The position numbers and the translations under genes were made by a program. Positions 25,583 to 35,059 of a DNA stretch of 43,320 nucleotides are shown here, one piece after another; position 1 is the first letter of the stretch; every line of letters starts with the position of its first letter. A model generated the notes under the pieces. That model did no database searches, was not told the DNA's origin, and saw only the letters and a list, made by a program, of their open reading frames with translations. The stretch comes from CAYVAP01 sp964343195. GTDB lineage: Bacteria; Bacteroidota; Bacteroidia; J057. Location of the stretch: the NCBI GenBank assembly GCA_964343195.1, contig CAYFIR010000047.1:1-43320 (forward strand), given 5' to 3'.

Positions 25583-27067
25583 TCAATCTACCAACCACAT
25601 GGTGGCATTCTGATCGTTACCTCCCAGCGACTCAACAGCTGCATTGTAGTTTGCAGAATTCAGACTTTGCTCTTCCCCAGGATAGAGAAAGCGCATCGGG
25701 AGATTGTCGTTGTTCAGGTTTTCACATGGGGCGTTGAGGAAGGGAATCGCGTCCCAGTCGCTGCCACTGGCGAGGTACCAGCGACGTACCTCAAAGTAAG
25801 GCTCCAGACCGTGGAAAAACAGGGCCAGCCACTTTTGCTCCCAGATGTCCATCGTCTCGCTGTAGGCTACGCCAGAGTTGGCATAGAAGTCAGCAAAGTC
25901 AGCCCAGCCAAATGGAGCCAGGTCTACCTGATGATACATCATGGAAGCCTCAATCCCTGCGCGATAGTGCTCCTCGATGTCCTCGCTGATCCAGCCCATG
26001 GCTGCAGCCTCTGCCAGCAGAAACTCGACTTCGGCATAGGTCATGACGATGCCGTCAGCAGATGACAGCCCCAGGTCGGCCGCCTGAGTCGTGCTGGGAT
26101 TATCCCAGTACTGCACTCCCAGACGAGAACCTACCTTGGAGCAGTTCCCGGAGTTGGCCCCATTCACAGCTCCGACAAATTCCGGGCTGGTGGTGAAGTC
26201 CTCGTTATCGGGACGGGCATAGCGAAGCAGACGTGGGTCATTGTACTGAGACATCACGGAGATGGAGGCTTCGCTGATCGCAACTGCGTCAAAGTCACCT
26301 GTCTTCAGGGGAATCAGAGGATACTGGTTGGGGAAGCCCGCCAGGTAGCCCAGTACGGCGTTATCGTCGTTGCTGGTCATGATGTCACCACTGGCTACAA
26401 TGCTGGAGAACTGTGATCCGGAGTCAGAGATCTTGTCTCCTGCGGTCATCAGCAGACGCAGGCGCAGGGAGTTGGCCAACTTCTTCCATTTGGCTGCATC
26501 CCCGTTGAAGATGAGGTCGCCATCGATACTTCCACTGCCGTCTAGCAGAGTGGTAGCACGCTCTAGCTCATCGAGCAGATCAGCATAGATAGCTTCCTGG
26601 CTATCGTAAACTGGCGTAAAGTTACCTTCGTCTCCCGCGATTGCATTGAAATACGGGATGTCACCGTAGGCATTGGTCAGCGTGGCAAATATCCAGCTTT
26701 TCCATACCACAGCAGCGCCTTCCTGGGCTTCATTTCCGCTTTCGATTGCCTGGTCAGCTACAGCCAGGGCATCAGTCAGGGCCTCGTACATCCCCTCCCA
26801 CACGGTGGGGAAAGCATTCCAGTTGTAGGTATCGACCTCAGTACGCAGGGTTTTGGTAGTCAACTGCGCGGCGTTATTGCCCAGCAGAAAAGACTCCGTC
26901 ACCATGGTGTTCATGGCGCTGCGCACGGTAGAGGCAAAGAGCACGTCAGCAGATACTTCCGTAGGCTCGTTGGGGTTCTGGTTAAATTCGGTGAACTGCT
27001 CACAGGCACTGAGTATCAGTAGCAACCCTGCAGCCAGCAACACCTTGAATCTATGTTGAAATGTCAT
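25583..27067 (-). CDS. SusD/RagB-like nutrient-binding lipoprotein
   Basis: A 494-residue outer-membrane lipoprotein of the SusD-like (SusD_2) group. The signal peptide ends in LLLILSAC, so C21 is the lipidated cysteine. The N-terminal EFNQNPNEPTEVSADVLF motif is characteristic, followed by tetratricopeptide-like helices, PNQYPL and MTYAEVEFLLAEAAAMGW. The C-terminal MRFLYPGEEQSLNSANY... is typical. It caps the SusC channel and captures substrate. Here the partner susC is interrupted by a stop codon, and a palindromic element sits between them. The ligand is unknown; no carbohydrate-active gene lies beside it apart from GH15, which belongs to another unit. Confidence 0.92.
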   Translation of the reverse strand: MTFQHRFKVLLAAGLLLILSACEQFTEFNQNPNEPTEVSADVLFASTVRSAMNTMVTESFLLGNNAAQLTTKTLRTEVDTYNWNAFPTVWEGMYEALTDALAVADQAIESGNEAQEGAAVVWKSWIFATLTNAYGDIPYFNAIAGDEGNFTPVYDSQEAIYADLLDELERATTLLDGSGSIDGDLIFNGDAAKWKKLANSLRLRLLMTAGDKISDSGSQFSSIVASGDIMTSNDDNAVLGYLAGFPNQYPLIPLKTGDFDAVAISEASISVMSQYNDPRLLRYARPDNEDFTTSPEFVGAVNGANSGNCSKVGSRLGVQYWDNPSTTQAADLGLSSADGIVMTYAEVEFLLAEAAAMGWISEDIEEHYRAGIEASMMYHQVDLAPFGWADFADFYANSGVAYSETMDIWEQKWLALFFHGLEPYFEVRRWYLASGSDWDAIPFLNAPCENLNNDNLPMRFLYPGEEQSLNSANYNAAVESLGGNDQNATMWLVD

Positions 27068-27166
27068 GTTGTTCTTAATTCTCTTTTATGGCGAAAATGA
27101 TCTTTGGGAAAATCAGGACCAGAACCGAGAGAAAACCAGTGGGCACACCCCGGCTCCAGTCTATTC

Positions 27167-27331
27167 CTAGTGCTCTGTCAAATCCCCAATGATGGGTGAT
27201 CGCTGCATCTTTTTCCGCATCTCTGCGTTGAAAAATCGCTCGCCTAGTTCACTAGGCTCGAATTTTCCGCCTTGATCTGCGAAAAAATCTGCGACCGCTT
27301 ACCCATCATTTTCAACTTGACAAAGCACTAG
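27167..27331. mobile_element. MITE-like palindromic element between susC and susD
   Basis: A 165-base imperfect palindrome bounded by CTAG on both sides. The left end reads CTAGTGCTCTGTCAAAT and the right end, complemented, CTAGTGCTTTGTCAAGT. The inner arms (AATGATGGGT against its complement) and the core GCCTAGT-TC-ACTAGGC (27242-27257) continue the symmetry about the exact midpoint. The internal arms match imperfectly. No open frame exists, so it is non-autonomous. A TA target would fit the CTAG ends, but this is inference. The right CTAG supplies the TAG stop of susC (27328-27330). Confidence 0.75.
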
Positions 27332-30300
27332 AATTTCAGGCTCACAGAGAAACCGTAGCTACGGGTAGAAGGCAGCTGGGTACTCTCAAATCCATTGACG
27401 AACAAACCATTACGAATCGAATAAGTCTCCGGGTCAATGGAAGGCACGTTGGAGAACAGCAGCAGGTTCCGGCCTACGAGTGATACACGCAGGGATCCAA
27501 TACCAGCCGCAGACAGCCGGTCAGAGCTGAAGGTGTACCCAAAGCTTACTTCACGAAGCTTGAAATAGGTCGCGTCATAGGTTGCTGCCTCGATGTTGTC
27601 GCGGTTGAAGCCATTTCCATAGTAGTTGTAGAAGTATCCGGTATAGCCGGCTCCACCGGGCTGGACCTCTACGTCATTTTCAGATAGCTCGCTATCGTCA
27701 ATTACTCCGTCTTCGTTGGCATCTTCCCATTTCCAGCCAGGGCCCACTACTCCACCTTCCTGCTCCAGGGTATAGATCGGAGTAGGATCGTTTCCATCAT
27801 AGGAAACAGAGTAAACCTGTCGGCCATCAAGTGTAGATAGATCCAGCAGAGGATCGTCATTGTTGGTGATGGCACCGCCGGTGGCGTACAGCGCATGAGA
27901 GCGAGAGTAAATCTTTCAGCCTATTTGTCCATCAAACAGAAAGGAAAAGTTGAAATTGCCAAAGCGGAAGCTGTTGTTCAATCCGAGGCGCAGGTCTGGC
28001 TGGTAAGATCCAGCAGATACCTTTTCGTCAGTCAGCAGGGGCAGCCCATCTACATGGATGATGCGGCCATCAGGGCCACGCTCAAATCCGAGGCCGTAAA
28101 GCTGTCCGAGTAATTCTCCTTCTTCAGCTACATATTCCAGGTCGGCTCCCCCTTCATCCCCAGGGAATACATCCGCCACGATGCTATATCGTCCTGACTC
28201 GATCACGTCGGGCAGACTCTCTACAATCGCGCGGTTGCGGCCCAGGTTCAGGGTAATGTCCCAACTGAAGTTGCTGTTTCGTACAGGCGTGTAGGTCAGC
28301 AACAGCTCGATGCCACGGTTGCGGATTTCACCACCATTGGTCAGGTTAAAGTCATATCCGCTGGTAGAAGCCACCGGCAGGAAGATCACCTGGTTAAAGC
28401 TCAACATGTCGTAGTAGGTCGCGTCCACACGGAAGCGATCCTGCAACATGCGGAAATCAACTCCCACCTCAAAGGCAGAAGTACGCTCGTTACGCAGATT
28501 GGGATCGGCAATGGTACCGGTAGTGGTGAAGATGGACTGCGCACCAAATGATGCCTGTGGCTGGAAGGTGTTGCCAAAGGCATAGGGTGGCGCCCCATTT
28601 CCTACTTCTGCATATGCTGCCTTGAACTTCAGAAAAGAGATTCCTGTGGTTGGGTTCAAGCCCAGCATGTCAGAGATGATGGCACTGAAGGCCACAGATG
28701 GGTAGCCGAAGCTGTATTCAGATCCTTCCAGGCCAGCAATGGGATTTACCAGTGTACTGTTCCAGTCATTGCGGTAGGATACATCCAGGAAGAGGTAGTT
28801 TCGGAAGGCAAAGGTACCTACACCAAAGAGGCTGTTGATGCCCGTGCGGGTTTTCTGGGACTCGACCAGTACGCCAGAGCGGTTATTGGTCAGGGTATAG
28901 ATGGAAGCATCGGTGCCGAAGAACTTCAGCTGTGGATTATTTGCCACCAGGAAATTGGCGTCCTGCCGCATCAGGTTCCCCCCGACTTTTACATCAAAGG
29001 TGAAGTCCTGGTCGCGGTCAGAGGTATATCCGATCAGGAATTCCGCATTGGTTTCGGAGAAGGTAATCTCGTCTTCGCGATAGCTACCCTGCAACACGGC
29101 TTTGGTAGAGGGAGCACGACGATACTGACGACCTTCGTTCACGATGTCAGCTCCAAAACGGAAGCGGGCGGTGATGTGATCAGTCAGATCATATTCTACC
29201 TTGAAGTTTCCGATCAGTCGGTTGCTCTGGAAAGAGTTGGTATTTTCATTTACCACAAACCACGGATTGTTTACCCACAAATCCTCTACGTAGCGCTGCT
29301 GAGCACCTTCCATACCAGGCTCCCAGTAATCACGCAGGTCGTCGATCTCCACCTGACGTGGGTACCACAGCCATCCATACATCACAGAGGAAGACTCGTC
29401 ATATCCGGCGTTAGGGACATTATCGGAGGCGGAATTAACGTACATGGCATTCACCCGTGTACGAACCTTACCATCCAACAGACGCTTACCCAGGCTAGCG
29501 TAAACCGTGTTACGGGTGAGCCCGGAGTTGGGAACGATGCCGCGATTATCCAGACGGGTAAAAGACAATCGAGAGTCTCCGTCTTCACTGGAGTTGCTTA
29601 GCGCGACGTTATTGATGCTGGTTACCCCTGTACGAAAGAAGTTTCGGATGTTGTTGGGAGCAGCCGTAAAGGGTGCAGGTTCTCCATCCGAGTTGAACTG
29701 AATGATCTCCTGACCATTCATTTCTGGTCCCCAGTTTTCGCCGTAAGCCTCGTAATATTCGGGGCCACCGATATAGTTGGTTCCGTCGAAGTAGCTGTAC
29801 TTGCCACCTCCACCGAAGCCATAGGTATTCTGATAATCAGGGAGTTTCAAAACAGACTCAAAGGTGGTGGTGGTGTTGAGTTCCACGCCCCAGCCTTCAC
29901 TGTTTTCTCCGGTTTTGGTTTCAATCAGGATTACTCCATCTGCTGCACGAGAGCCATACAGGGCTGAGGCAGCAGGACCTTTCAGGATATTGATAGAAGC
30001 AATGTCATCGGGGTTGACGATCTGGGCAGCATTACCAAAGTCGATGGTGGAAGAACCATTCAACCCATCGTCAAAGCTGAACAGATCGTTGGTGATAGGC
30101 ATGCCATTTACCACGAACAGGGGCTGGTTGTTGCCCAAAAGCGAGGCAGCACCCCGGATGTTGATGTTCGCAGAGGCAGTGGGCCCGGCGGCGCTCCCGG
30201 TGATATAGACACCGGATACCTTACCAGCCAGGGCATTGGTTACATTGGTTGGCTTAACAAGGGATACCTGCTCACCGTCAAGGCGCTGTACAGAATACCC

Positions 30301-30669
30301 CAGTGCTTTTTCTTCACGCTCAACTCCCAAAGCTGTAACGATCACTTCGTCCAGCTCCAGGTCACTGATCATGACAATTTCAAAAGTAGTACTGTTTCCA
30401 ATGGGAACTCGCTGATCGGCATAGCCGATGTAGCCTATGTTCAGGAACTCCGCGCCGTCATTAACTTCCAGTTCGAAGTTTCCGGCGTCGTCCGTTGCAA
30501 TACCGTTGGTAGTGCCTTCAACTATCACTCTTGCCCCAAAAAGAGGCTCCCCGCTTTGATTCTTAACCGATCCAGTGAGGGTTCGGCTTTGAGAAAATGC
30601 GGCAGTAGATAGGAGGCAAAAAGTGAGGGAAAGTAGAAGATGTCTCAAATAGTGCGACCTTAAATTCAT
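27328..30669 (-). pseudogene. SusC/RagA TonB-dependent transporter, interrupted by an in-frame TGA
   Basis: This is a SusC-type outer-membrane channel of 1113 codon positions. It has a signal peptide (LLSLTFCLLSTAAFSQ), a CarboxypepD_reg-like domain (about 28-110, LTGSVKNQSGEPLFGARV), the TonB-box region DEVIVTALGVEREEKALGYSVQ, the plug (IRGAASLLGNNQPLFVVNG; GPAASALYGSRAADGVILI) and then the beta-barrel. Translation stops at TGA 27916-27918 after FLFDGQIG. The next 195 codons stay open in the same frame, continue typical SusC sequence (KIYSRSHALY, DPETYSIRNG, YGFSVSLKF) and end at TAG. Nothing else is damaged. GGA (Gly) to TGA is the simplest change. Without the last part of the barrel the protein should not fold. 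It is either a recent mutation, a phase or sequencing error, or read through. Confidence 0.85.
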
Positions 30670-30706
30670 TTGATCATTCTTTGCAGATGATATGTCAATT
30701 CGGTCG

Positions 30707-30738
30707 CAAAGGTATAGAACAGATAGTTTCTATACCAA
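30707..30738 (-). promoter_or_regulatory. Candidate susC promoter
   Basis: On the minus strand TTG (30736-30738), a 21-base spacer and TACCTTTG (30707-30714), a perfect TAnnTTTG -7 box, precede the susC ATG by 38 bases. The dyad at 30713-30734 fills the spacer. Confidence 0.5.
30713..30734. promoter_or_regulatory. Dyad operator candidate in the susC promoter
   Basis: Arms TATAGAA (30713-30719) and TTCTATA (30728-30734) are separated by eight bases. Its size and placement between the -33 and -7 elements fit a dimeric winged-helix repressor such as the MarR protein encoded 83 bases further upstream. A related compact palindrome, TTCTATAGAA, is at 31568-31577. Confidence 0.4.
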
Positions 30739-30816
30739 CTAAACACATTTTGAAGACCAAACATTCACCAACAGAAGCAAATCTAAATCACACACAACCA
30801 ACTTACAGTCAAAAGG

Positions 30817-31317
30817 TTATATAGTATCAATACCTTCCACATCCTCTCTCACAGGCCCCATTATTTCTATAAGCAGATCAATATTATCGGATAAACTTTG
30901 TAGCATTTCGGGAGAAAGCGCCTCTATTCGTCGGGAAAATTTCTCCTGAAACAATCCCGGAGTGGACTCCAGCAACACCGCTCCTTTTGCCGTCAGGGTG
31001 ATCAATGCTCCACGCTTGTCTTTTTGATTGGGAAGTTTCGCCACCAATCCTTTGACCTGCAATCGAGCTATGATTCCCGAAACCGTACTGGCATTCAACA
31101 TCAAAAACTCCTTGATCTTCGTGGCTGAAGAGGTATAGTCTTCAGAATCTGCCAGATACTGCAGACAAAGCAATTGTGGAAGGCTGATTCCATGCTTCTT
31201 TTCAACGAATTTGCTCTCAAGGTTGATCGCCCTGAGAACTTTTCTCAGTTTGACCAGGATTTGAATATAGGTCATAGGAAACAATGCAGTAAACTGACCG
31301 ACTAATAGATTATTCAA
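30817..31317 (-). CDS. MarR-family transcriptional regulator
   Basis: A 166-residue winged-helix protein. The DNA-binding core runs from about 47 to 115: LPQLLCLQYLADSEDYTSSATKIKEFL (turn helices), ASTVSGIIARLQVKGLVAK (recognition helix) and DKRGALITLTAKG (wing, with the DxR motif). N- and C-terminal helices form the dimer interface. The true start may be the ATG at 31275 (MTYIQILVKL), since the first 14 residues look atypical. It lies upstream of susC in the same direction, 147 bases away, so it may control the susCD operon. The effector ligand is unknown. Confidence 0.88.
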   Translation of the reverse strand: MNNLLVGQFTALFPMTYIQILVKLRKVLRAINLESKFVEKKHGISLPQLLCLQYLADSEDYTSSATKIKEFLMLNASTVSGIIARLQVKGLVAKLPNQKDKRGALITLTAKGAVLLESTPGLFQEKFSRRIEALSPEMLQSLSDNIDLLIEIMGPVREDVEGIDTI

Positions 31318-31906
31318 ACCATGAGCCGGAATATTAGCTCAGTAAATTAACATCCTTGTTCCCAAAAATGGAAGCAAATAATTACAGGGGAAGATAAATA
31401 TCTTCAAAGAATCAGCCTCATGAATCTCATGAAGCCGATTTTTCAGGCTAACGGATGCCCGGTCACCTCACTCAAGGCAGCAAAATCTCAGGACTTCGCA
31501 CACAGGATGCGTTCACTATTTCCGACCATAATCCAAGAGCAAAACAGCTTATGTTGGGCAGATAGGTTCTATAGAAACATCCTACTTATGCCCCAAAAAG
31601 CCCCGCAATAATCGCAGCAAATCAACACCATAATGACACATCAAATTATCACAATACAAAAACACATACCATTCAGACTGTAGACTTGCAAGCCATACAG
31701 TTTTGAATGCTATTTGTCGAAAAGGGACCTCTGTTAGTCGAACCAATACATCTCTCAGGCGAAATGTTGAAACTATTTGGGGGGAAATGGCATCCTTATG
31801 GGTAAAATGACAGGAAGGGTGATGGCAGATCACCATAAAAAAACGCACTATTCCCATTTACTGATCCAGCTAACTCTCTTCCTCCAAAAGCCCAAATACT
31901 ATCCCC
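31318..31906. other. Intergenic region upstream of marR and the small secreted gene
   Basis: About 590 bases with no supported gene. Open frames of 63 and 91 codons occur, but the first lacks a good start context and the second (minus strand) has unusual His/Cys-rich content without any family pattern. The only structure I note is the perfect 10-base palindrome TTCTATAGAA at 31568-31577, similar to the arms of the susC dyad. Confidence 0.45.
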
Positions 31907-32218
31907 ATGAAACCCACCCACCTGATCATATTTTCATTTGCCCTTCTTTCGGTTAGTGCTGTGATGGCTCAAACGACCCCCAAGAAGCCGCTTACTCCGT
32001 TTCCGAGGTTGTATCGGGCCCACACGCCCAGTCAGCAACAGAATCGACCTGTGAGCATAACTCCGGCATCTCAGACTGACCAGCAGCCACAGGTTTCTCC
32101 CCAACAATCCCCCTGCCCACAGTCCCAGCCGAGGACCCGGACTACTCCAGTACGAAACACCATCCGAAAACAGGATGCTTCGACAGATACCCAAACCGGA
32201 CTTCACGCTCTCATCTGA
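31907..32218 (+). CDS. Small secreted proline/glutamine-rich protein
   Basis: No family is recognised. It is a 103-residue protein with a convincing signal peptide (THLIIFSFALLSVSAVMAQ, cut near residue 22). The mature chain of about 81 residues is very rich in Pro, Gln, Ser and Thr, with no hydrophobic core, so it is probably disordered. One cysteine (in SPCPQ) lies too far from the signal to be a lipobox. It ends three bases before the convergent DinB-like gene. Its low-complexity composition lowers confidence, but the signal peptide argues for a real gene. Confidence 0.5.
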   Translation: MKPTHLIIFSFALLSVSAVMAQTTPKKPLTPFPRLYRAHTPSQQQNRPVSITPASQTDQQPQVSPQQSPCPQSQPRTRTTPVRNTIRKQDASTDTQTGLHALI

Positions 32219-32221
32219 ACG

Positions 32222-32776
32222 CTACCCATCTATCCGATCATGCATGATTTTTAGGTGGTGGTAGCTGTGATATACCGTAAAAAACAGCATCTCACGTACC
32301 AGCATCTTTCCCAATAGAGGATGAGGCAAAAGGTATTTATCCAGGTCATCCTCGCTCCAGCTCTCAATCCGCTCGCGGTACTTTTGCCCAATAGATTCCC
32401 ATTTTTCCAGGAATGAGGCAACTTCCATTTGAGGATCAACTTTAGGGGCATAGTCCCCCTGCTTTACGGGACCGTCGAGTGCTGCCAGTCTTTCCTGATA
32501 TCGCTGAACAACTTCCTGATAGGACCTTCCTTCCCGGTTGGGCTTGCCAAAGGAACGCAGGGCAATTTTTGGAACGCCCAGGGCTTTTACAACGGCCTTG
32601 GTGCCGATGAACAGGTGTTCCAGGTTTTCTGCAACAGACCAGACCTCGGGGGCAGGTTTGGCGAAAAACTTCTCCTCTTCCAGCCCACTGCAATAGTCAT
32701 GAATTTGCTGCCAGACTTCGGCAGTGGCGGCAGAGATTTCTGCGTTGGTTTGGGGGGAAATACTTGGAGATTCCAT
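32222..32776 (-). CDS. DinB-fold (YfiT-like) metal-dependent protein
   Basis: A 184-residue four-helix-bundle protein of the DinB superfamily. Helix 2 has the SVAENLEHLFIGTKAVV segment (H54, the first expected metal ligand), and the C-terminal helix has VYHSYHHLKIMHDRI, whose histidines complete the triad. Members include thiol S-transferases and many proteins of unknown function; the substrate cannot be told. It follows the PIF1-like helicase by 31 bases and is likely cotranscribed with it. The start at 32776 is the only good one. Whether it has a functional tie to the two ATPases is open. Confidence 0.85.
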   Translation of the reverse strand: MESPSISPQTNAEISAATAEVWQQIHDYCSGLEEEKFFAKPAPEVWSVAENLEHLFIGTKAVVKALGVPKIALRSFGKPNREGRSYQEVVQRYQERLAALDGPVKQGDYAPKVDPQMEVASFLEKWESIGQKYRERIESWSEDDLDKYLLPHPLLGKMLVREMLFFTVYHSYHHLKIMHDRIDG

Positions 32777-32807
32777 GGGATGATTGAGTTATTGGGGTTG
32801 GTTGAGT

Positions 32808-35015
32808 TTATTCTGTAGCAGCGTCTTCTGGATGATTGTCCTTCGTGTCCTGAGCTTCCAGCCAGGCGCGAACCAGCTTTATTTCACCATAACTATATTC
32901 GTCGCCTAGTCGCTGTTTGACCTCGCTGAAGCTGCCATATTCACCGGCTAATTCCTTTTGGATGACCTGTCGTTTTTTATCGTCCACCAACCGGTCAAGG
33001 CCTATTTTTCCTTTGGCGACGTACTGAGAAAGGTGCCCATAAATCGTCCCTTCGACCAAATCCCGTTCCGCCGCGATTTCTGCGACAGAAAATCCCGCTT
33101 CAAATTTTTTCAGCGAAATTTCCGCTGTAGGCGTCTTCTTCGGTTTTGGCGGTTTGGCATTCAGCTTATGATCCTGCTCCCACTGGGCCAGCATTTCCTT
33201 TGTCGGTAGTTTCCCCTCTGCCAACTGCCCGACCACCATAACAAGTTTCATGATCTGGCGAATCTGAAAGACCAACGCAGTCTCCAGTGCGTCCAGTTCT
33301 TCCAGGTAATTCTTGACCTTTCCCCCTTTGGCCTGAACCTGCACCTTGTGGTGCTTCACTTTCTGCAAAAGCTCCATCAGCTTGGGCTCAAAATATCCCT
33401 GGGCTTTGTCGGAGCGATCTGCCAGGTGTGCACTTACCCCTTCTTCCTTCAGGATTCGGCCAAACTGTTTGAGAAACTGTGCTCCTGTGGACTGCAAGGG
33501 TTCAGCTTCCACCACGAGGGCTTCGGTCCATGGAAGGTATTGCTGCTTGGCGGATCGGTTCTCGCCCTTGTCAAAGGTCGCAGCATGAGAGCGCATGGCT
33601 TTGACCAGTTTGCCGAGATCAAACGCCTGGATGGCTTTCTGTCTCAGAAAACCCACCTGATCCTCTTCAAGTTTTTCTGACAAATCTTCCTGATCTGCAA
33701 AGCTCTCCACAAAGGCCCGCAACGAGCGATCAATAGCCGGAGGATGGGTAGGCAAAGGCGAGGAAAGCACCAGCCCCTTTAGAGAAGTCAGGCGTGAAAG
33801 GGCTACGTAAAGCTGTCCCGGTGCGAAGGTGTCGGCCACATCCAGAATCGCTTTGTCAAAGGTCAGCCCCTGGCTTTTGTGTACCGTCACCGCCCAGGCC
33901 AGCTTGATCGGATACTGCGAAAAGGTGCCAATGACATTCTCCTCCACCTGATTGGTCTGTGAATTCAGCACAAATCGTTTGTTCTCCCACTCGTAGGAAT
34001 CCACCTCCACCTCGGTTCCATCTTCAAATTCTACCCAGATGTGGTCCCTGTCCAGCCGCGATACCTGCCCGAGCTTTCCATTAAAAAACCGCCTGTCCAC
34101 ATCATTTTTCACAAACATCACCTGAGCTCCCCGCTTCAACCCCAGGGTCTCAGGAATGGGAAAAATATTGGAGGGGAAATCTCCTTCGATCTGAGCCGAA
34201 TACTCAAAAAGTTGGGTGGGCAATTCTTTCAGCCGCTTGCTGTTGATCTGATCGGCTTTGTAGTTGTGGGTGGTGAGATGGATGTAGCCCTTTGTCGGAG
34301 GATCGGCCTTGAAATACTGGTTGAGAAACTCGACGTCCTTGGGCACCAGTTTGTTGTGGCGCAGCCGGTTGAGCAGGTCGATGAAGTCCTGATCGCTCTG
34401 CCGATAGATTTTGTTTAGCTCCACCGTCAAGGGGGGTTGATTGCGCAGGGCGTGGGCGGAGAAAAAGTAGCAACTGGGGTAATATCGACTCAGCAAAGGC
34501 CATTCATCGTCCCGCACTACGGGCGGTAGCTGCATCAGGTCGCCAATGAGCAGTAACTGCACTCCTCCAAAGGGCTCCTGCCAGCGACGACGGCGGTCGC
34601 GCAGCACCTGATCGATGCAGTCCAAAAGATCTGCCCGCAGCATACTCACCTCATCAATGATGAGCAGTTCCATCTCCTGCAGGAGCTGAAGCTTTTCCTT
34701 GCGCATGCGCCGCTTTTGGCTGAGGGTATGAGGCGTATTGACCTGTAATGAGCCTTCGGGAAGGGTAATATTTTCCGGGACATAGGTCCCAAAGGGCAAT
34801 TGTAGCAGGGAATGTAGCGTCACGCCACCCGCATTGATAGCCGCGATGCCGGTCGGTGCTGCCACTACCGCATTTTTGTAGGTGTGCTCGACGATGTATT
34901 GCAAAAACGTCGTCTTGCCCGTTCCGGCTTTACCAGTCAGGAAAACATGCCGATTGGTGGTATTGACATATTGCGCGGCGATGGCCGCCATTTCGTTTAA
35001 TTCGACTGTACTCAT
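32808..35015 (-). CDS. PIF1-like helicase with C-terminal helix-turn-helix
   Basis: A 735-residue SF1B helicase of the PIF1/RecD-like group common in Bacteroidota. Walker A GKAGTGKT is at 28-35 and Walker B LLIIDEVSML has D121/E122. GDLMQLPPVV is near 158-167, the VHKSQGLTFDKAILD motif near 380-395 and the arginine-finger region ALSRLTSLKGLVL near 410. After the helicase core comes a region of about 470-640 with predicted helices, then KKFEAGFSVAEIAAERDLVEGT and IYGHLSQYVAKGKI (about 650-690), a HTH_40 domain like the one at the end of RecQ. PIF1 enzymes unwind DNA 5' to 3'. It begins 44 bases after the Clp-like gene ends, so the two are probably an operon. Confidence 0.88.
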   Translation of the reverse strand: MSTVELNEMAAIAAQYVNTTNRHVFLTGKAGTGKTTFLQYIVEHTYKNAVVAAPTGIAAINAGGVTLHSLLQLPFGTYVPENITLPEGSLQVNTPHTLSQKRRMRKEKLQLLQEMELLIIDEVSMLRADLLDCIDQVLRDRRRRWQEPFGGVQLLLIGDLMQLPPVVRDDEWPLLSRYYPSCYFFSAHALRNQPPLTVELNKIYRQSDQDFIDLLNRLRHNKLVPKDVEFLNQYFKADPPTKGYIHLTTHNYKADQINSKRLKELPTQLFEYSAQIEGDFPSNIFPIPETLGLKRGAQVMFVKNDVDRRFFNGKLGQVSRLDRDHIWVEFEDGTEVEVDSYEWENKRFVLNSQTNQVEENVIGTFSQYPIKLAWAVTVHKSQGLTFDKAILDVADTFAPGQLYVALSRLTSLKGLVLSSPLPTHPPAIDRSLRAFVESFADQEDLSEKLEEDQVGFLRQKAIQAFDLGKLVKAMRSHAATFDKGENRSAKQQYLPWTEALVVEAEPLQSTGAQFLKQFGRILKEEGVSAHLADRSDKAQGYFEPKLMELLQKVKHHKVQVQAKGGKVKNYLEELDALETALVFQIRQIMKLVMVVGQLAEGKLPTKEMLAQWEQDHKLNAKPPKPKKTPTAEISLKKFEAGFSVAEIAAERDLVEGTIYGHLSQYVAKGKIGLDRLVDDKKRQVIQKELAGEYGSFSEVKQRLGDEYSYGEIKLVRAWLEAQDTKDNHPEDAATE

Positions 35016-35059
35016 AGTAACTGTCCGGGGCTGCTTATTTAAATGGTTTGGAGGAAACG

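Noticed and set aside
27916..27918. Recoding of the susC TGA (selenocysteine, tryptophan code or programmed read-through)
   Set aside because: Other genes here (for example the GMC gene and the amidohydrolase-like gene) end at TGA, and Trp uses TGG. No SECIS-like hairpin or read-through signal is evident, and a point mutation is simpler.
31582..31857. 91-codon minus-strand frame rich in His, Leu and Phe
   Set aside because: There is no homology pattern or start signal, and it lies in otherwise featureless intergenic sequence.
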